From: an uncultured Clostridia bacterium | GTDB taxonomy: Bacteria > Bacillota > Clostridia > Oscillospirales > Butyricicoccaceae | DNA length: 34,773 nucleotides | NCBI GenBank assembly: GCA_945872165.1 | Contig: CAMBYS010000003.1 | Span: forward strand, 1-34,773 | Direction of reading: 5' to 3' | Part shown: piece after piece, positions 23,019-29,627 of the stretch | Numbering within the stretch: position 1 is the first letter of the stretch | Layout of the letters: the number at the start of each line of letters is the position of its first letter | Notes under the pieces: model-generated | What the model saw: the letters and a program-made list of their open reading frames with translations, nothing else | What the model was told of the DNA's origin: nothing | The model's database searches: none | Made by a program: the position numbers and the translations under genes

Positions 23019-23047
23019 TTGACATATAGATTTTCGCATTATATAAT
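23019..23047 (+). promoter_or_regulatory. Perfect consensus promoter, divergent from the XRE gene
   Basis: TTGACA (23019-23024), a 17-bp spacer and TATAAT (23042-23047) match the vegetative consensus at every base. The predicted start, 23054, is the A of an ATG. Confidence 0.8.
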
Positions 23048-23053
23048 GTAAAC

Positions 23054-23191
23054 ATGAGATATGCTTCATTCTGTCATAATGGCAGAAATGATGCAGCAAT
23101 TGGGGATGCCGCACATCGGTTATATGAGACAGCCTTTTGGGGACAAAAAAACAGCAGCGAGAGGAACATGCTTTCACCCGCTGCTGTTCTG
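23054..23191 (+). ncRNA. Candidate small RNA or leaderless transcript
   Basis: This is the region downstream of the perfect promoter at 23019-23047. A hairpin at 23150-23188 with a moderate T-stretch (TTCTGTTTTATC) could end the RNA at about 140 nt. Alternatively, the ATG at 23054 could start a leaderless frame of 80 codons, but most of that frame lies opposite another gene and resembles no protein. I cannot tell which is right. Confidence 0.35.
23144..23188 (-). terminator. Terminator of the hypothetical gene at 23194
   Basis: On the minus strand AACAGCAGCG (23179-23188) pairs with CGCTGCTGTT (23150-23159), followed by a run of seven T. Confidence 0.9.
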
Positions 23192-23193
23192 TT

Positions 23194-23841
23194 TTATCTT
23201 ACCTCTGTGCCGCCCCATTCCACAACAGTAAAGCCTGTGCGCTCTACATATTCCAGCTCCGGCGCTTCCACCTCCACCGGTTCCTCCAGAGCCTGATATG
23301 CCATAAACACCCGCAGAATGCTGTCCGGTTCCGGTGTGATGTCCAGTCTGGCACTGCTGGTATAGGCATCCGTCTGGAAGGTAATCAGGTTGTATGGATT
23401 GTCCTGCATTTTGGGCAGCCAGTACACAATGAACTCATTGTATTCCCTGGGTTTCAGTCCCATCCGGCTGAGTGTTGTCTGCAAAAAGTCTGCTGTATCG
23501 GTTCCCTTTACCACAAATCCCCTGCTCATGTCATAATCGGAATCGCTTTTACCTTCCCAGAACAGGTAGGAATAGATTTTCCCATCCCCAGCCACCAGCG
23601 TACCATCCGGCTGTGCGGTTACCAGCCAGCCGTTATCATAGGCAGGATAGGTACAGGTCAGTTCGCCGTCATACTCCAGCTTTACATTGACCTCGGTTTC
23701 TTCCTCTGGATACAGGTAAATAACAGGTTTGGCGGAAACAGATGCTTCCTCTATGCTGCTGTTCTGTAACGTCAGAATCAAATATATAACCGCAATGCAG
23801 GCTATAATGAGTGCAATCACTTTCATGATTTTCTTTTTCAC
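23194..23841 (-). CDS. Conserved hypothetical membrane-anchored protein
   Basis: This 215-residue protein has one N-terminal membrane helix (about 7-25) and an extracellular domain with AKPVIYLYPEEETEVNVKL, YPAYDNGWLV-AQPDG and YSYLFWEG. The same pattern occurs in unnamed Firmicutes proteins as far as I recall, but I know of no function. The domain looks like a beta-rich fold. The start codon is GTG at 23841, with GGAGG eight bases upstream. It ends at a strong terminator and appears to be a single-gene unit. Confidence 0.8.
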   Translation of the reverse strand: MKKKIMKVIALIIACIAVIYLILTLQNSSIEEASVSAKPVIYLYPEEETEVNVKLEYDGELTCTYPAYDNGWLVTAQPDGTLVAGDGKIYSYLFWEGKSDSDYDMSRGFVVKGTDTADFLQTTLSRMGLKPREYNEFIVYWLPKMQDNPYNLITFQTDAYTSSARLDITPEPDSILRVFMAYQALEEPVEVEAPELEYVERTGFTVVEWGGTEVR

Positions 23842-23928
23842 AGATATCGCCTCCCTGTTATGGATGTTTTCATTATATCATGTTACAAACAAAATCAACA
23901 GCAACAGTATGGAAACAATCAGATAACA

Positions 23929-23963
23929 GAAAAAGCGTGCCGGAACGATACCGACACGCTTTC
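23929..23963 (-). terminator. Terminator of the malic enzyme gene
   Basis: AAAGCGTG-x-CGG and CCG-x-CACGCTTT form a near-perfect stem with a 7-base loop, with T-rich sequence following on the minus strand. Confidence 0.85.
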
Positions 23964-23984
23964 TCTATCCTAATTCAGCTAAAA

Positions 23985-25157
23985 TCAGATTCTTGCAACG
24001 CCGCTCTTGCGTGCAGCCTCTGCCACAGCAGTTGCAACCGCATCGCGTACACGGGGATCAAACGGCTTGGGCATGATGTTCTCCGCGCTCAACTCCTCAT
24101 CCGAAATCAGATTTGCCAGTGCATAAGCAGCTGCAATCTTCATGTCCTCATTGATATCAGAGGCACGAACATCCAGTGCACCGCGGAATACGCCCGGGAA
24201 TGCCAGCACATTGTTGATCTGGTTCGGATAATCCGAACGGCCGGTACCAACAACAGCTGCACCGCCGCGCTTTGCTTCCTCCGGCATGATTTCCGGAACC
24301 GGATTTGCCATAGCAAATACCATCGGATCCTTTGCCATGGTACGAACCATATCTGCTGTCAGGACATTCGGCGCAGACATGCCAAAGAAGATATCTGCCC
24401 CCGGCAGAACCTCTGCCAATGTACCCTGTTTGTTTTCCGGATTGGTAATGGTAGCCATGTATGCCTGTTCAGAATTCATCTGCTCACATCCTTCATACAG
24501 TGCGCCGAATTTGTCACACATGATGACATTCTTCAGGCCCATGCTAACCAGCAGCTTGGTCACTGCAATAGCAGCTGCACCGGCGCCATTGACAACCATT
24601 TTGATTTCCGACAGTTTGCGTCCGGTCAGACGGCAGGCATTAATCATAGCAGCTGCACAGCAAATTGCTGTACCATGCTGGTCATCATGGAATACCGGAA
24701 TATCACAGCGTTCCTTCAGCTTGCGTTCAATTTCAAAACAGCGCGGAGCGGAAATATCCTCCAGATTGATACCGCCAAAGGAACCGGCAATCAGGGCAAC
24801 GGTATTGACAAATTCATCTACATCCTTGGTACGGACACAGAGCGGGAATGCATCCACATCACCAAATTCCTTGAACAGGGCACACTTGCCTTCCATAACC
24901 GGCATGCCTGCCTCCGGTCCGATATCACCCAGACCCAGTACAGCAGAACCATCGGTAATCACGGCTACCAGATTATGCCGACGGGTATATACATAGCTCA
25001 GGTCCACATCATCCTTGATTTTCAGGCACGGCTGTGCAACACCGGGAGTATATGCAATGGACAATGCATCTGCATCCTCTACCTTGCAGCGGGAAATGAC
25101 TTCGATTTTGCCCTTCCAGTCACGGTGGGCCTGTAATGCTCTTTCTTTCTGATCCAT
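23985..25157 (-). CDS. Malic enzyme (oxaloacetate-decarboxylating malate dehydrogenase)
   Basis: This 390-residue enzyme converts malate to pyruvate and carbon dioxide with reduction of NAD(P). It has the short bacterial form without a phosphotransacetylase domain. Visible motifs are SIAYTPGVAQPC, TDGSAVLGLGDIGPEAGMPVMEG (split 70-92), FEIERKLKE, VFHDDQHGTA, the Rossmann VVNGAGAAAIAVTKLL and VFAMANPVPE. The acidic residue after the second Rossmann strand (MCDKFG) suggests NAD preference. ATG 25157 follows GGAGG; four more codons upstream start with GTG. With glutamate dehydrogenase nearby it could feed central carbon and nitrogen flow, but the two genes are separate units. Confidence 0.95.
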   Translation of the reverse strand: MDQKERALQAHRDWKGKIEVISRCKVEDADALSIAYTPGVAQPCLKIKDDVDLSYVYTRRHNLVAVITDGSAVLGLGDIGPEAGMPVMEGKCALFKEFGDVDAFPLCVRTKDVDEFVNTVALIAGSFGGINLEDISAPRCFEIERKLKERCDIPVFHDDQHGTAICCAAAMINACRLTGRKLSEIKMVVNGAGAAAIAVTKLLVSMGLKNVIMCDKFGALYEGCEQMNSEQAYMATITNPENKQGTLAEVLPGADIFFGMSAPNVLTADMVRTMAKDPMVFAMANPVPEIMPEEAKRGGAAVVGTGRSDYPNQINNVLAFPGVFRGALDVRASDINEDMKIAAAYALANLISDEELSAENIMPKPFDPRVRDAVATAVAEAARKSGVARI

Positions 25158-25193
25158 GATGACCTCCACTGATACATATTTTCTAATTCTATT

Positions 25194-25222
25194 ATTGTAC
25201 CACTACACCGTGCTAAACACAA
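25194..25222 (-). promoter_or_regulatory. Candidate promoter of the malic enzyme gene
   Basis: On the minus strand TTGTGT (25217-25222), a 17-bp spacer and TACAAT (25194-25199), 36 bp before the start codon. Confidence 0.5.
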
Positions 25223-25365
25223 ATGCTATTTTTTCAAAGCAGGCAATTTCTCTCCTTTGTCATCTGTTACAGTTTGTTTACAATTCTTTCATAAACTATT
25301 TACGCGAACAGGAATAAATCTTCATATTTTTTCCGTATAATCATATCATCATAAAGGAAAGCAGT

Positions 25366-25455
25366 TTGATCTGTATTTTCTTTATCCATGAAATCGCACT
25401 TTCTTTTGTTTTTATACCTATCTTTCTACCCCCTTTCTACCGCAGACTCTCCTGA
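25366..25455 (+). CDS. Possible 29-residue hydrophobic peptide
   Basis: A TTG at 25366 has AAGGA seven bases upstream and opens a hydrophobic frame of 29 residues (starting with ICIFFIHEIA after the initiator and ending FYRRLS). Its stop codon overlaps the first stem bases of the strong terminator at 25453. A -10-like TATAAT lies at 25336-25341 without a good -35. The layout (short membrane peptide, stop inside the terminator) resembles type I toxins, but no antisense promoter is evident. It may simply be the 5' part of a non-coding RNA. Confidence 0.2.
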   Translation: MICIFFIHEIALSFVFIPIFLPPFYRRLS

Positions 25456-25492
25456 GCCGGACAAGCAACCGCTTGTCCGGCTCAACTTTTTT
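25453..25492 (+). terminator. Strong plus-strand terminator with no assigned gene
   Basis: TGAGCCGGACAAG (25453-25465) pairs with CTTGTCCGGCTCA (25472-25484), a perfect 13-bp stem with a 6-base loop, followed by a run of six T. No established gene on the plus strand precedes it, so an unannotated transcript should end here. Confidence 0.9.
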
Positions 25493-25553
25493 ATGCTTTT
25501 CCATGATACGATTGATACGCAAAGCACAAACATTGGATGTTGAAACGCAGCTT

Positions 25554-25803
25554 TTTCGTATCAATTGAAACCGCTGCACGAAAAAGAAAAATAGCTGCTA
25601 CTCCCTCAGTCACCTTCGGTGACAGCTCCCTCCTCTGAGGGAGCCTTTACATCATACCGTCCATTTTGCCGTAAGAGATAACAATGAAACGATCCACACA
25701 AAAAAGCCTCCCTCTTGGAGGGAGGTGGATTTGTCCGAAGGACAAAGACGGAGGGAGTTGAACCGCAAATCTTTCGTATCAATTGAAACCACTGCACGAA
25801 AAA
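25554..25803. repeat. Composite repeat: 32-bp direct repeats around two inverted palindromic units
   Basis: TTTCGTATCAATTGAAACC followed by GCTGCACGAAAAA occurs at 25554-25585 and, with one change, at 25772-25803. Between them are two related palindromic units in opposite orientation (25600-25647 and 25706-25759). Each has CTCCCTC/GAGGGAG arms and an inner hairpin with CTTCGG- or CCGAAGG-type loops. Such CTCCCTC units are common intergenic repeats in gut Clostridia. The right direct repeat overlaps the T-run of the tRNA-Gly terminator. No protein is encoded. Confidence 0.75.
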
Positions 25804-25827
25804 AAAGCAGCCGATTCTCTCGACTGC
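25797..25827 (-). terminator. Terminator of tRNA-Gly
   Basis: On the minus strand GCAGTCG (25821-25827) pairs with CGGCTGC (25807-25813, one G-T pair), followed by at least eight T. Confidence 0.85.
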
Positions 25828-25832
25828 TTACA

Positions 25833-25908
25833 TGGAGCGGATGACGAGGCTCGAACTCGCTACCTCCACCTTGGCAAGGTGGCGCTCTACCAGATGAGCT
25901 ACATCCGC
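25833..25908 (-). tRNA. tRNA-Gly (anticodon GCC)
   Basis: The 76-nt cloverleaf reads on the minus strand. The acceptor arm is GCGGATG with CATCCGC, the discriminator is T and CCA is encoded. The anticodon stem-loop CCACC-TTGCCAA-GGTGG gives anticodon GCC, and the T-arm contains GTTCGAGCC. It stands alone between a consensus promoter and a terminator. Confidence 0.98.
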
Positions 25909-25940
25909 ATTTCGTTGTCTCTGTCCTAACGACGATATTT

Positions 25941-25969
25941 ATTATACGCATCTTACCGCCATTTGTCAA
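25941..25969 (-). promoter_or_regulatory. Consensus promoter of tRNA-Gly
   Basis: On the minus strand TTGACA (25964-25969), a 17-bp spacer and TATAAT (25941-25946), a perfect match to the vegetative consensus. Confidence 0.93.
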
Positions 25970-26004
25970 CACTATTTTTATGTTTTTTTAAAAAACTTTT
26001 TCCT

Positions 26005-26050
26005 ATAAAAAACGCCGGCACAGCTTCCCCACTCCTGAAGCCGTACCGGC
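26005..26050 (-). terminator. Terminator of the malQ-phosphatase operon
   Basis: On the minus strand GCCGG-x-x-x-GGCTTC pairs with GGAAGC-x-x-x-CCGGC, an interrupted stem followed by GTTTTTTAT. Confidence 0.85.
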
Positions 26051-26068
26051 AGATATAAGCAATTTGTT

Positions 26069-26716
26069 TTACCTGTCCAGCATGTCCAGAATCTGTGCCG
26101 GCTCATCTGCTAAAACATCCGCACCGTTCTGAATCAAATCCTCCCGGTCACGGAATCCCCATGTGACACCCACCGCAGTCAGACCAGCATTGTTTGCCGT
26201 CTGCATATCCACGCCGGAATCTCCTACATATAAAACCTCCTCCGGTTTCACATCCAGCTGTTCCATGACCAGTTTACAGGAAGTCGGGTCCGGCTTGCGC
26301 GGAATGCCTTCATGCTCACCAAAGACCACATCGGTCTGTCCCGGGAAAAAATGCCGGATCAGCTGCTGAGATGCAGCGTCAATTTTATTGGACAGGACAC
26401 CAATCCGTATGCCGCGTCTGCGCAGACTGGACAGCAACTCCGGTATACCGTCATATGGTACCGTGCTGTCATGGATATGTGCCCCATAATACTGCTTGAA
26501 ATCAGCCAGCGCAGCATCAATTTCCGCCTCTTCCGTTCCGGCAGGCAAAGCCCGGCGCATCAGATTGCGAATGCCATTGCCCACAAACTGCCGCACCTCC
26601 TCTGTGGAGCGGGGCGGCAGCCCGCGCAGGCTGAGTGCTGCATTCACTGCACTGCGTAAATCCTCCAGTGTGTTGAGCAGCGTACCATCCAGATCAAAAA
26701 TAACTGCATGTTTCAA
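26069..26716 (-). CDS. HAD-IA phosphatase, phosphoglycolate phosphatase-like
   Basis: This 215-residue protein shows the HAD-IA pattern. The nucleophile motif is VIFDLDGTLLNT, followed by a helical cap (about 18-85), the VLSNK motif II, KPDPTSCKLV with the motif III lysine, and YVGDSGVDMQTA as motif IV. Close families are phosphoglycolate phosphatase (Gph) and pyrophosphatase PpaX. The best start is a TTG at 26716, with AGAAGG seven bases upstream. An in-frame ATG 14 codons earlier has no ribosome site. It follows malQ by 58 bp on the same strand and is probably co-transcribed with it. The substrate is unproven. Confidence 0.88.
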   Translation of the reverse strand: MKHAVIFDLDGTLLNTLEDLRSAVNAALSLRGLPPRSTEEVRQFVGNGIRNLMRRALPAGTEEAEIDAALADFKQYYGAHIHDSTVPYDGIPELLSSLRRRGIRIGVLSNKIDAASQQLIRHFFPGQTDVVFGEHEGIPRKPDPTSCKLVMEQLDVKPEEVLYVGDSGVDMQTANNAGLTAVGVTWGFRDREDLIQNGADVLADEPAQILDMLDR

Positions 26717-26774
26717 ACAGAAAGCCTTCTTTCCGACATAATCTTTTTTCTTTCCCATAAGGGAAGCATGTATA

Positions 26775-28277
26775 TTATCTGGTTCGCGGATTGAGCCGCT
26801 TGCCGCCATAGGTAGCCTTGCGCAGGAAACCGGATACATCCTTATTGATTGCCTCACGGCGTACACGCCAACTCCAGTTTCCACCCAAAGTAGAGGGAAT
26901 ATTCATCCGTGCATCCGCACCAAGGGACAGCAGATCCTGCATGGTGGTCATGGCAATGGTACAGGGCGATGCAAAAGCAGTCCGAATTGCACTCCAGCCC
27001 AGCGGTTCCTTATCGGAAACCCGCAGATATTCCTTCATCACATCACGATCCGCATCACTGCACTTGTCGTTAAACTGCTCCACCACGGTTTCGGAATCAT
27101 GGGTGGAGGTATAACCGACACAGTTCTTGGGCCAGTTGAACGGAATATGGTCATTGTTTTCATCCGCACGCATGCCGAAAATCATCACACGCATGCCCGG
27201 ATATCCGCTCTTCTTGAGGAATTTGCGGACATCGTCATCAATATCGCCCAAGTCCTCTGCAATAATCGGCACATCACCAAGGGCTGCCTTGATTGCCTTG
27301 AACAGCTTCATCCGCGGGCCCTTCTTCCATTTGCCATTGATAGCAGTATCTTCTCCCCCCGGAATCTCCCAGTATGCCTGGAAGCCGCGGAAATGGTCAA
27401 TTCTGGTCACATCAAACAGAGCCAGATTGCGGCGTACCCGCCAGATCCACCACTTATAACCATCTGCCTCAATCACCTTCCAGTTATAGGTGGGATTGCC
27501 CCAAAGCTGTCCGGTTGCAGAATAATAATCCGGCGGAACACCTGCCACACCATGGGGCTTGAGTTCCCGGTCTACCTGGAACATTTCCGGATGTGCCCAG
27601 ACATCACAGCTGTCCGGGGAAACATAAATCGGAATGTCACCGATAATCTGGATGCCCTGCTGATTGGCATAGGCATGCAGCTTTTCCCACTGGGTAAAGA
27701 ACAGGTACTGCATAAAGACATAGAAATCAATTTCCGGCTTCAGCTCAAAGGCATACTTCCGCATCGCCTCCGGGTCACGCTGCCGGATGGCTTCGTCATC
27801 CCAGTCCCACAGTGCCTTGTGATCGAAATACTTTTTCAGGGACATAAACATGGCATAATCTTCCACCCAGTCCCGGTTATCCCAACGGAATGCCGCCATT
27901 TTGCCCAGCAGCTTCATATCCGCACGGTCAAATGCACGACGCAGAACCGTAAAACGGGTCTCTGCCAGCTTCTCATAATCCACGCGATCCGGATTTTTTC
28001 CTACATCTGCATTCTCCAGATCCTGCTCGGTCAGCAGACCCATCTCTGCCAGCATATCAAGATCAATAAAATATGGATTGCCTGCTGCCGCCGAGAAGCA
28101 CTGGTACGGGCTGTCACCAAAGCCGGTCTGTCCAAGGGGCAATACCTGCCAGTAGGTCTGGCCGCCATCACGCAGAAAATCAACAAAATCGTAGGCATCC
28201 TTGCCCATGGTGCCAATGCCGTATGGCGATGGCAGGGATGAAATGTGCAGCACTACGCCGCTGGATCGTTCAAACAT
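26775..28277 (-). CDS. malQ: 4-alpha-glucanotransferase (amylomaltase, GH77)
   Basis: MalQ moves glucan segments between maltodextrins, supporting glycogen or starch breakdown in the cytoplasm. The 500-residue protein has the GH77 hallmarks: GVVLHISSLPSPYGIG start, YWQVLPLGQTGFGDSPYQ, IQIIGDIPIYVSPDSCDVWAHPE (about 225-247), VTRIDHFRGF with the nucleophile Asp, IIAEDLG with the acid/base Glu, and TSTHDSETVVE. The length matches bacterial MalQ. ATG 28277 follows an AAGGTG-type site. It is separated from divergent trmB by a 140-bp spacer. No other maltose genes are nearby. Confidence 0.97.
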   Translation of the reverse strand: MFERSSGVVLHISSLPSPYGIGTMGKDAYDFVDFLRDGGQTYWQVLPLGQTGFGDSPYQCFSAAAGNPYFIDLDMLAEMGLLTEQDLENADVGKNPDRVDYEKLAETRFTVLRRAFDRADMKLLGKMAAFRWDNRDWVEDYAMFMSLKKYFDHKALWDWDDEAIRQRDPEAMRKYAFELKPEIDFYVFMQYLFFTQWEKLHAYANQQGIQIIGDIPIYVSPDSCDVWAHPEMFQVDRELKPHGVAGVPPDYYSATGQLWGNPTYNWKVIEADGYKWWIWRVRRNLALFDVTRIDHFRGFQAYWEIPGGEDTAINGKWKKGPRMKLFKAIKAALGDVPIIAEDLGDIDDDVRKFLKKSGYPGMRVMIFGMRADENNDHIPFNWPKNCVGYTSTHDSETVVEQFNDKCSDADRDVMKEYLRVSDKEPLGWSAIRTAFASPCTIAMTTMQDLLSLGADARMNIPSTLGGNWSWRVRREAINKDVSGFLRKATYGGKRLNPRTR

Positions 28278-28315
28278 CGTAACACCTTATCCTGTTTATT
28301 TATTTTGCAAACGAA

Positions 28316-28344
28316 TTGCATTTACGCGGCATTTCCGTTATAAT
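28316..28344 (+). promoter_or_regulatory. Promoter of trmB
   Basis: TTGCAT (28316-28321), a 17-bp spacer and TATAAT (28339-28344), about 70 bp before the start codon. Confidence 0.8.
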
Positions 28345-28417
28345 CAATATCATTGACAGAAATACCGTGATTTTTCATGAATATCAATTATTTTATACGA
28401 CGGAGGAGAGTATCCCC

Positions 28418-29158
28418 ATGCGCATGCGTAAAAAAAAGAATCTGGATTCCCGACTGGCCAATTGTGCGCCGGTACTGGTTGCGGATCCGGAAAACCACAA
28501 GGGAAACTGGCGTGCCCTGTTCAAAAACAGCAATCCGCTGCATCTGGAAATCGGCTGCGGCAAAGGCCGTTTTATCGTGGAAACCGCCCGCCGGAATCCG
28601 GACATCAACTATGTCGCCATAGAACGGGAGCAGGGTGCTCTGGTCATGGCAACCGAAAAGGCAATGGCTCTGGAGCTGCCCAACCTGCAGTTTCTGGATT
28701 TTGATGCTGCCGGGCTGACTGAAATCTTTGCCGACGGCGAAGTGGACCGCATTTATCTGAACTTTTCCGATCCGTGGCCGCCAAACCGCCAGCGCAAACG
28801 CCGCCTGACCCATGCCAATTTCCTGGCACTGTATGACTGCATCCTTTCCAAAAACGGACAGGTACATTTCAAAACCGATAACCAGCATCTCTTCGAGTTC
28901 ACACTGGAAGAAATGTGCGGCTATGGCTGGCTGATTCAGAACATCTGCCTGGATCTGCACAACAGCGGTCTGGATAACATCATGACGGAGTATGAAGAAA
29001 AATTCTCCAAGGAAGGCTTCCGTATTTACCGTCTGGAGGCCTGCCGCCGGGATGAAGATACCCTAAAGCGTGCACACACGCCGCCGAGAACAGCAGAACA
29101 GCTTGCCCGGAAAGCCCGTGGTTCCGTGGCTCCCTCCTTCTGTGCACCGAAGGAATAA
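28418..29158 (+). CDS. trmB: tRNA (guanine-N7)-methyltransferase
   Basis: TrmB puts the m7G on position 46 of many tRNAs, using S-adenosylmethionine. The 246-residue protein has the cofactor motif LEIGCGKGRFIVETA, YVAIEREQGALVMA, the acidic FLDFDA, and the family signature YLNFSDPWPPNRQRKRRLT (with Asn where Lys is usual in PWPKxRHxxRRL), then GQVHFKTDN. The C-terminal tail after about 220 is basic and looks unstructured. ATG 28418 follows GGAGGAGA; the frame is open 34 codons upstream without support. It is a single-gene unit ended by the hairpin at 29256. Confidence 0.96.
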   Translation: MRMRKKKNLDSRLANCAPVLVADPENHKGNWRALFKNSNPLHLEIGCGKGRFIVETARRNPDINYVAIEREQGALVMATEKAMALELPNLQFLDFDAAGLTEIFADGEVDRIYLNFSDPWPPNRQRKRRLTHANFLALYDCILSKNGQVHFKTDNQHLFEFTLEEMCGYGWLIQNICLDLHNSGLDNIMTEYEEKFSKEGFRIYRLEACRRDEDTLKRAHTPPRTAEQLARKARGSVAPSFCAPKE

Positions 29159-29255
29159 GCCTTTCTTCCGCTTTTTCCAGCGCTTTTTTATCGCAGGACT
29201 TATTATATCACTTTTGACCAATTATATCAAGTTTATCTTTGTATTTTTGTACGAT

Positions 29256-29296
29256 ACGCCCAGTGCGCTCCATTTGCCGCTCTGGGCGTTTATTTT
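29256..29296 (+). terminator. Terminator of trmB
   Basis: ACGCCCAG (29256-29263) pairs with CTGGGCGT (29282-29289), followed by TTATTTTA. Confidence 0.8.
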
Positions 29297-29324
29297 ACTG
29301 TCCATCTCCTATCCTTATATACCC

Positions 29325-29360
29325 AAAAAACGGTACAGGAGAATCCTCTCCCATACCGTT
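29325..29360 (-). terminator. Terminator of the feo operon
   Basis: On the minus strand AACGGTA (29354-29360) pairs with TACCGTT (29329-29335), with an inner GGAGA/TCTCC stem, followed by a run of T. It lies 20 bp after the last feo gene. Confidence 0.85.
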
Positions 29361-29379
29361 TGCTTGTACCTGTAAGGTT

Positions 29380-29589
29380 TTATTTCTGCTGCGGACTGCA
29401 GGGCGTACAGTTTCCTGCACAGCCTCCCCGGCTATTGCAGCCGGGACAGCCTCCGCCGCAATGTCCGCCGCAGGAGTGAATGCCCTTTTTCCTGTCTGTA
29501 TACAGCTTCCGCACAATGGCTCCTACGATTGCCGCCAATACCAACAATACCACAATGGTGCCGATATTGGCTGTCAGCCATGTAAGCAT
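29380..29589 (-). CDS. FeoB-associated Cys-rich membrane protein
   Basis: This 69-residue protein has one membrane helix (about 7-27), a basic stretch (RKLYTDRKK) and a C-terminal domain rich in Gly and Cys (seven Cys in CGGHCGGGCPGCN, GGCAGNC and TPC). It fits the FeoB-associated Cys-rich membrane protein family, always found after feoB. It may pass or hold ferrous iron or assist the FeoB pore; the exact role is unknown. ATG 29589 follows AAAGGAGG. It is the last gene of the feo operon, 38 bp after feoB. Confidence 0.93.
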   Translation of the reverse strand: MLTWLTANIGTIVVLLVLAAIVGAIVRKLYTDRKKGIHSCGGHCGGGCPGCNSRGGCAGNCTPCSPQQK

Positions 29590-29627
29590 ATTCCATTCCT
29601 CCTTTGGTCAGACTTCTCTTTTTTTGA

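Noticed and set aside
22729-23055. Longer XRE protein starting at 23055
   Set aside because: It would translate through the palindromic operator, lacks a ribosome site, and adds a non-conserved N-terminus; ATG 22962 has a strong ribosome site.
23880-25136. A 418-codon plus-strand frame opposite the malic enzyme gene
   Set aside because: It has Cys/His/Ile-rich shadow composition and no ribosome site, and the minus-strand gene is certain.
25554-25803. CRISPR array
   Set aside because: Only two long direct repeats with a 186-bp interval of palindromes; no regular repeat-spacer pattern and no cas genes.
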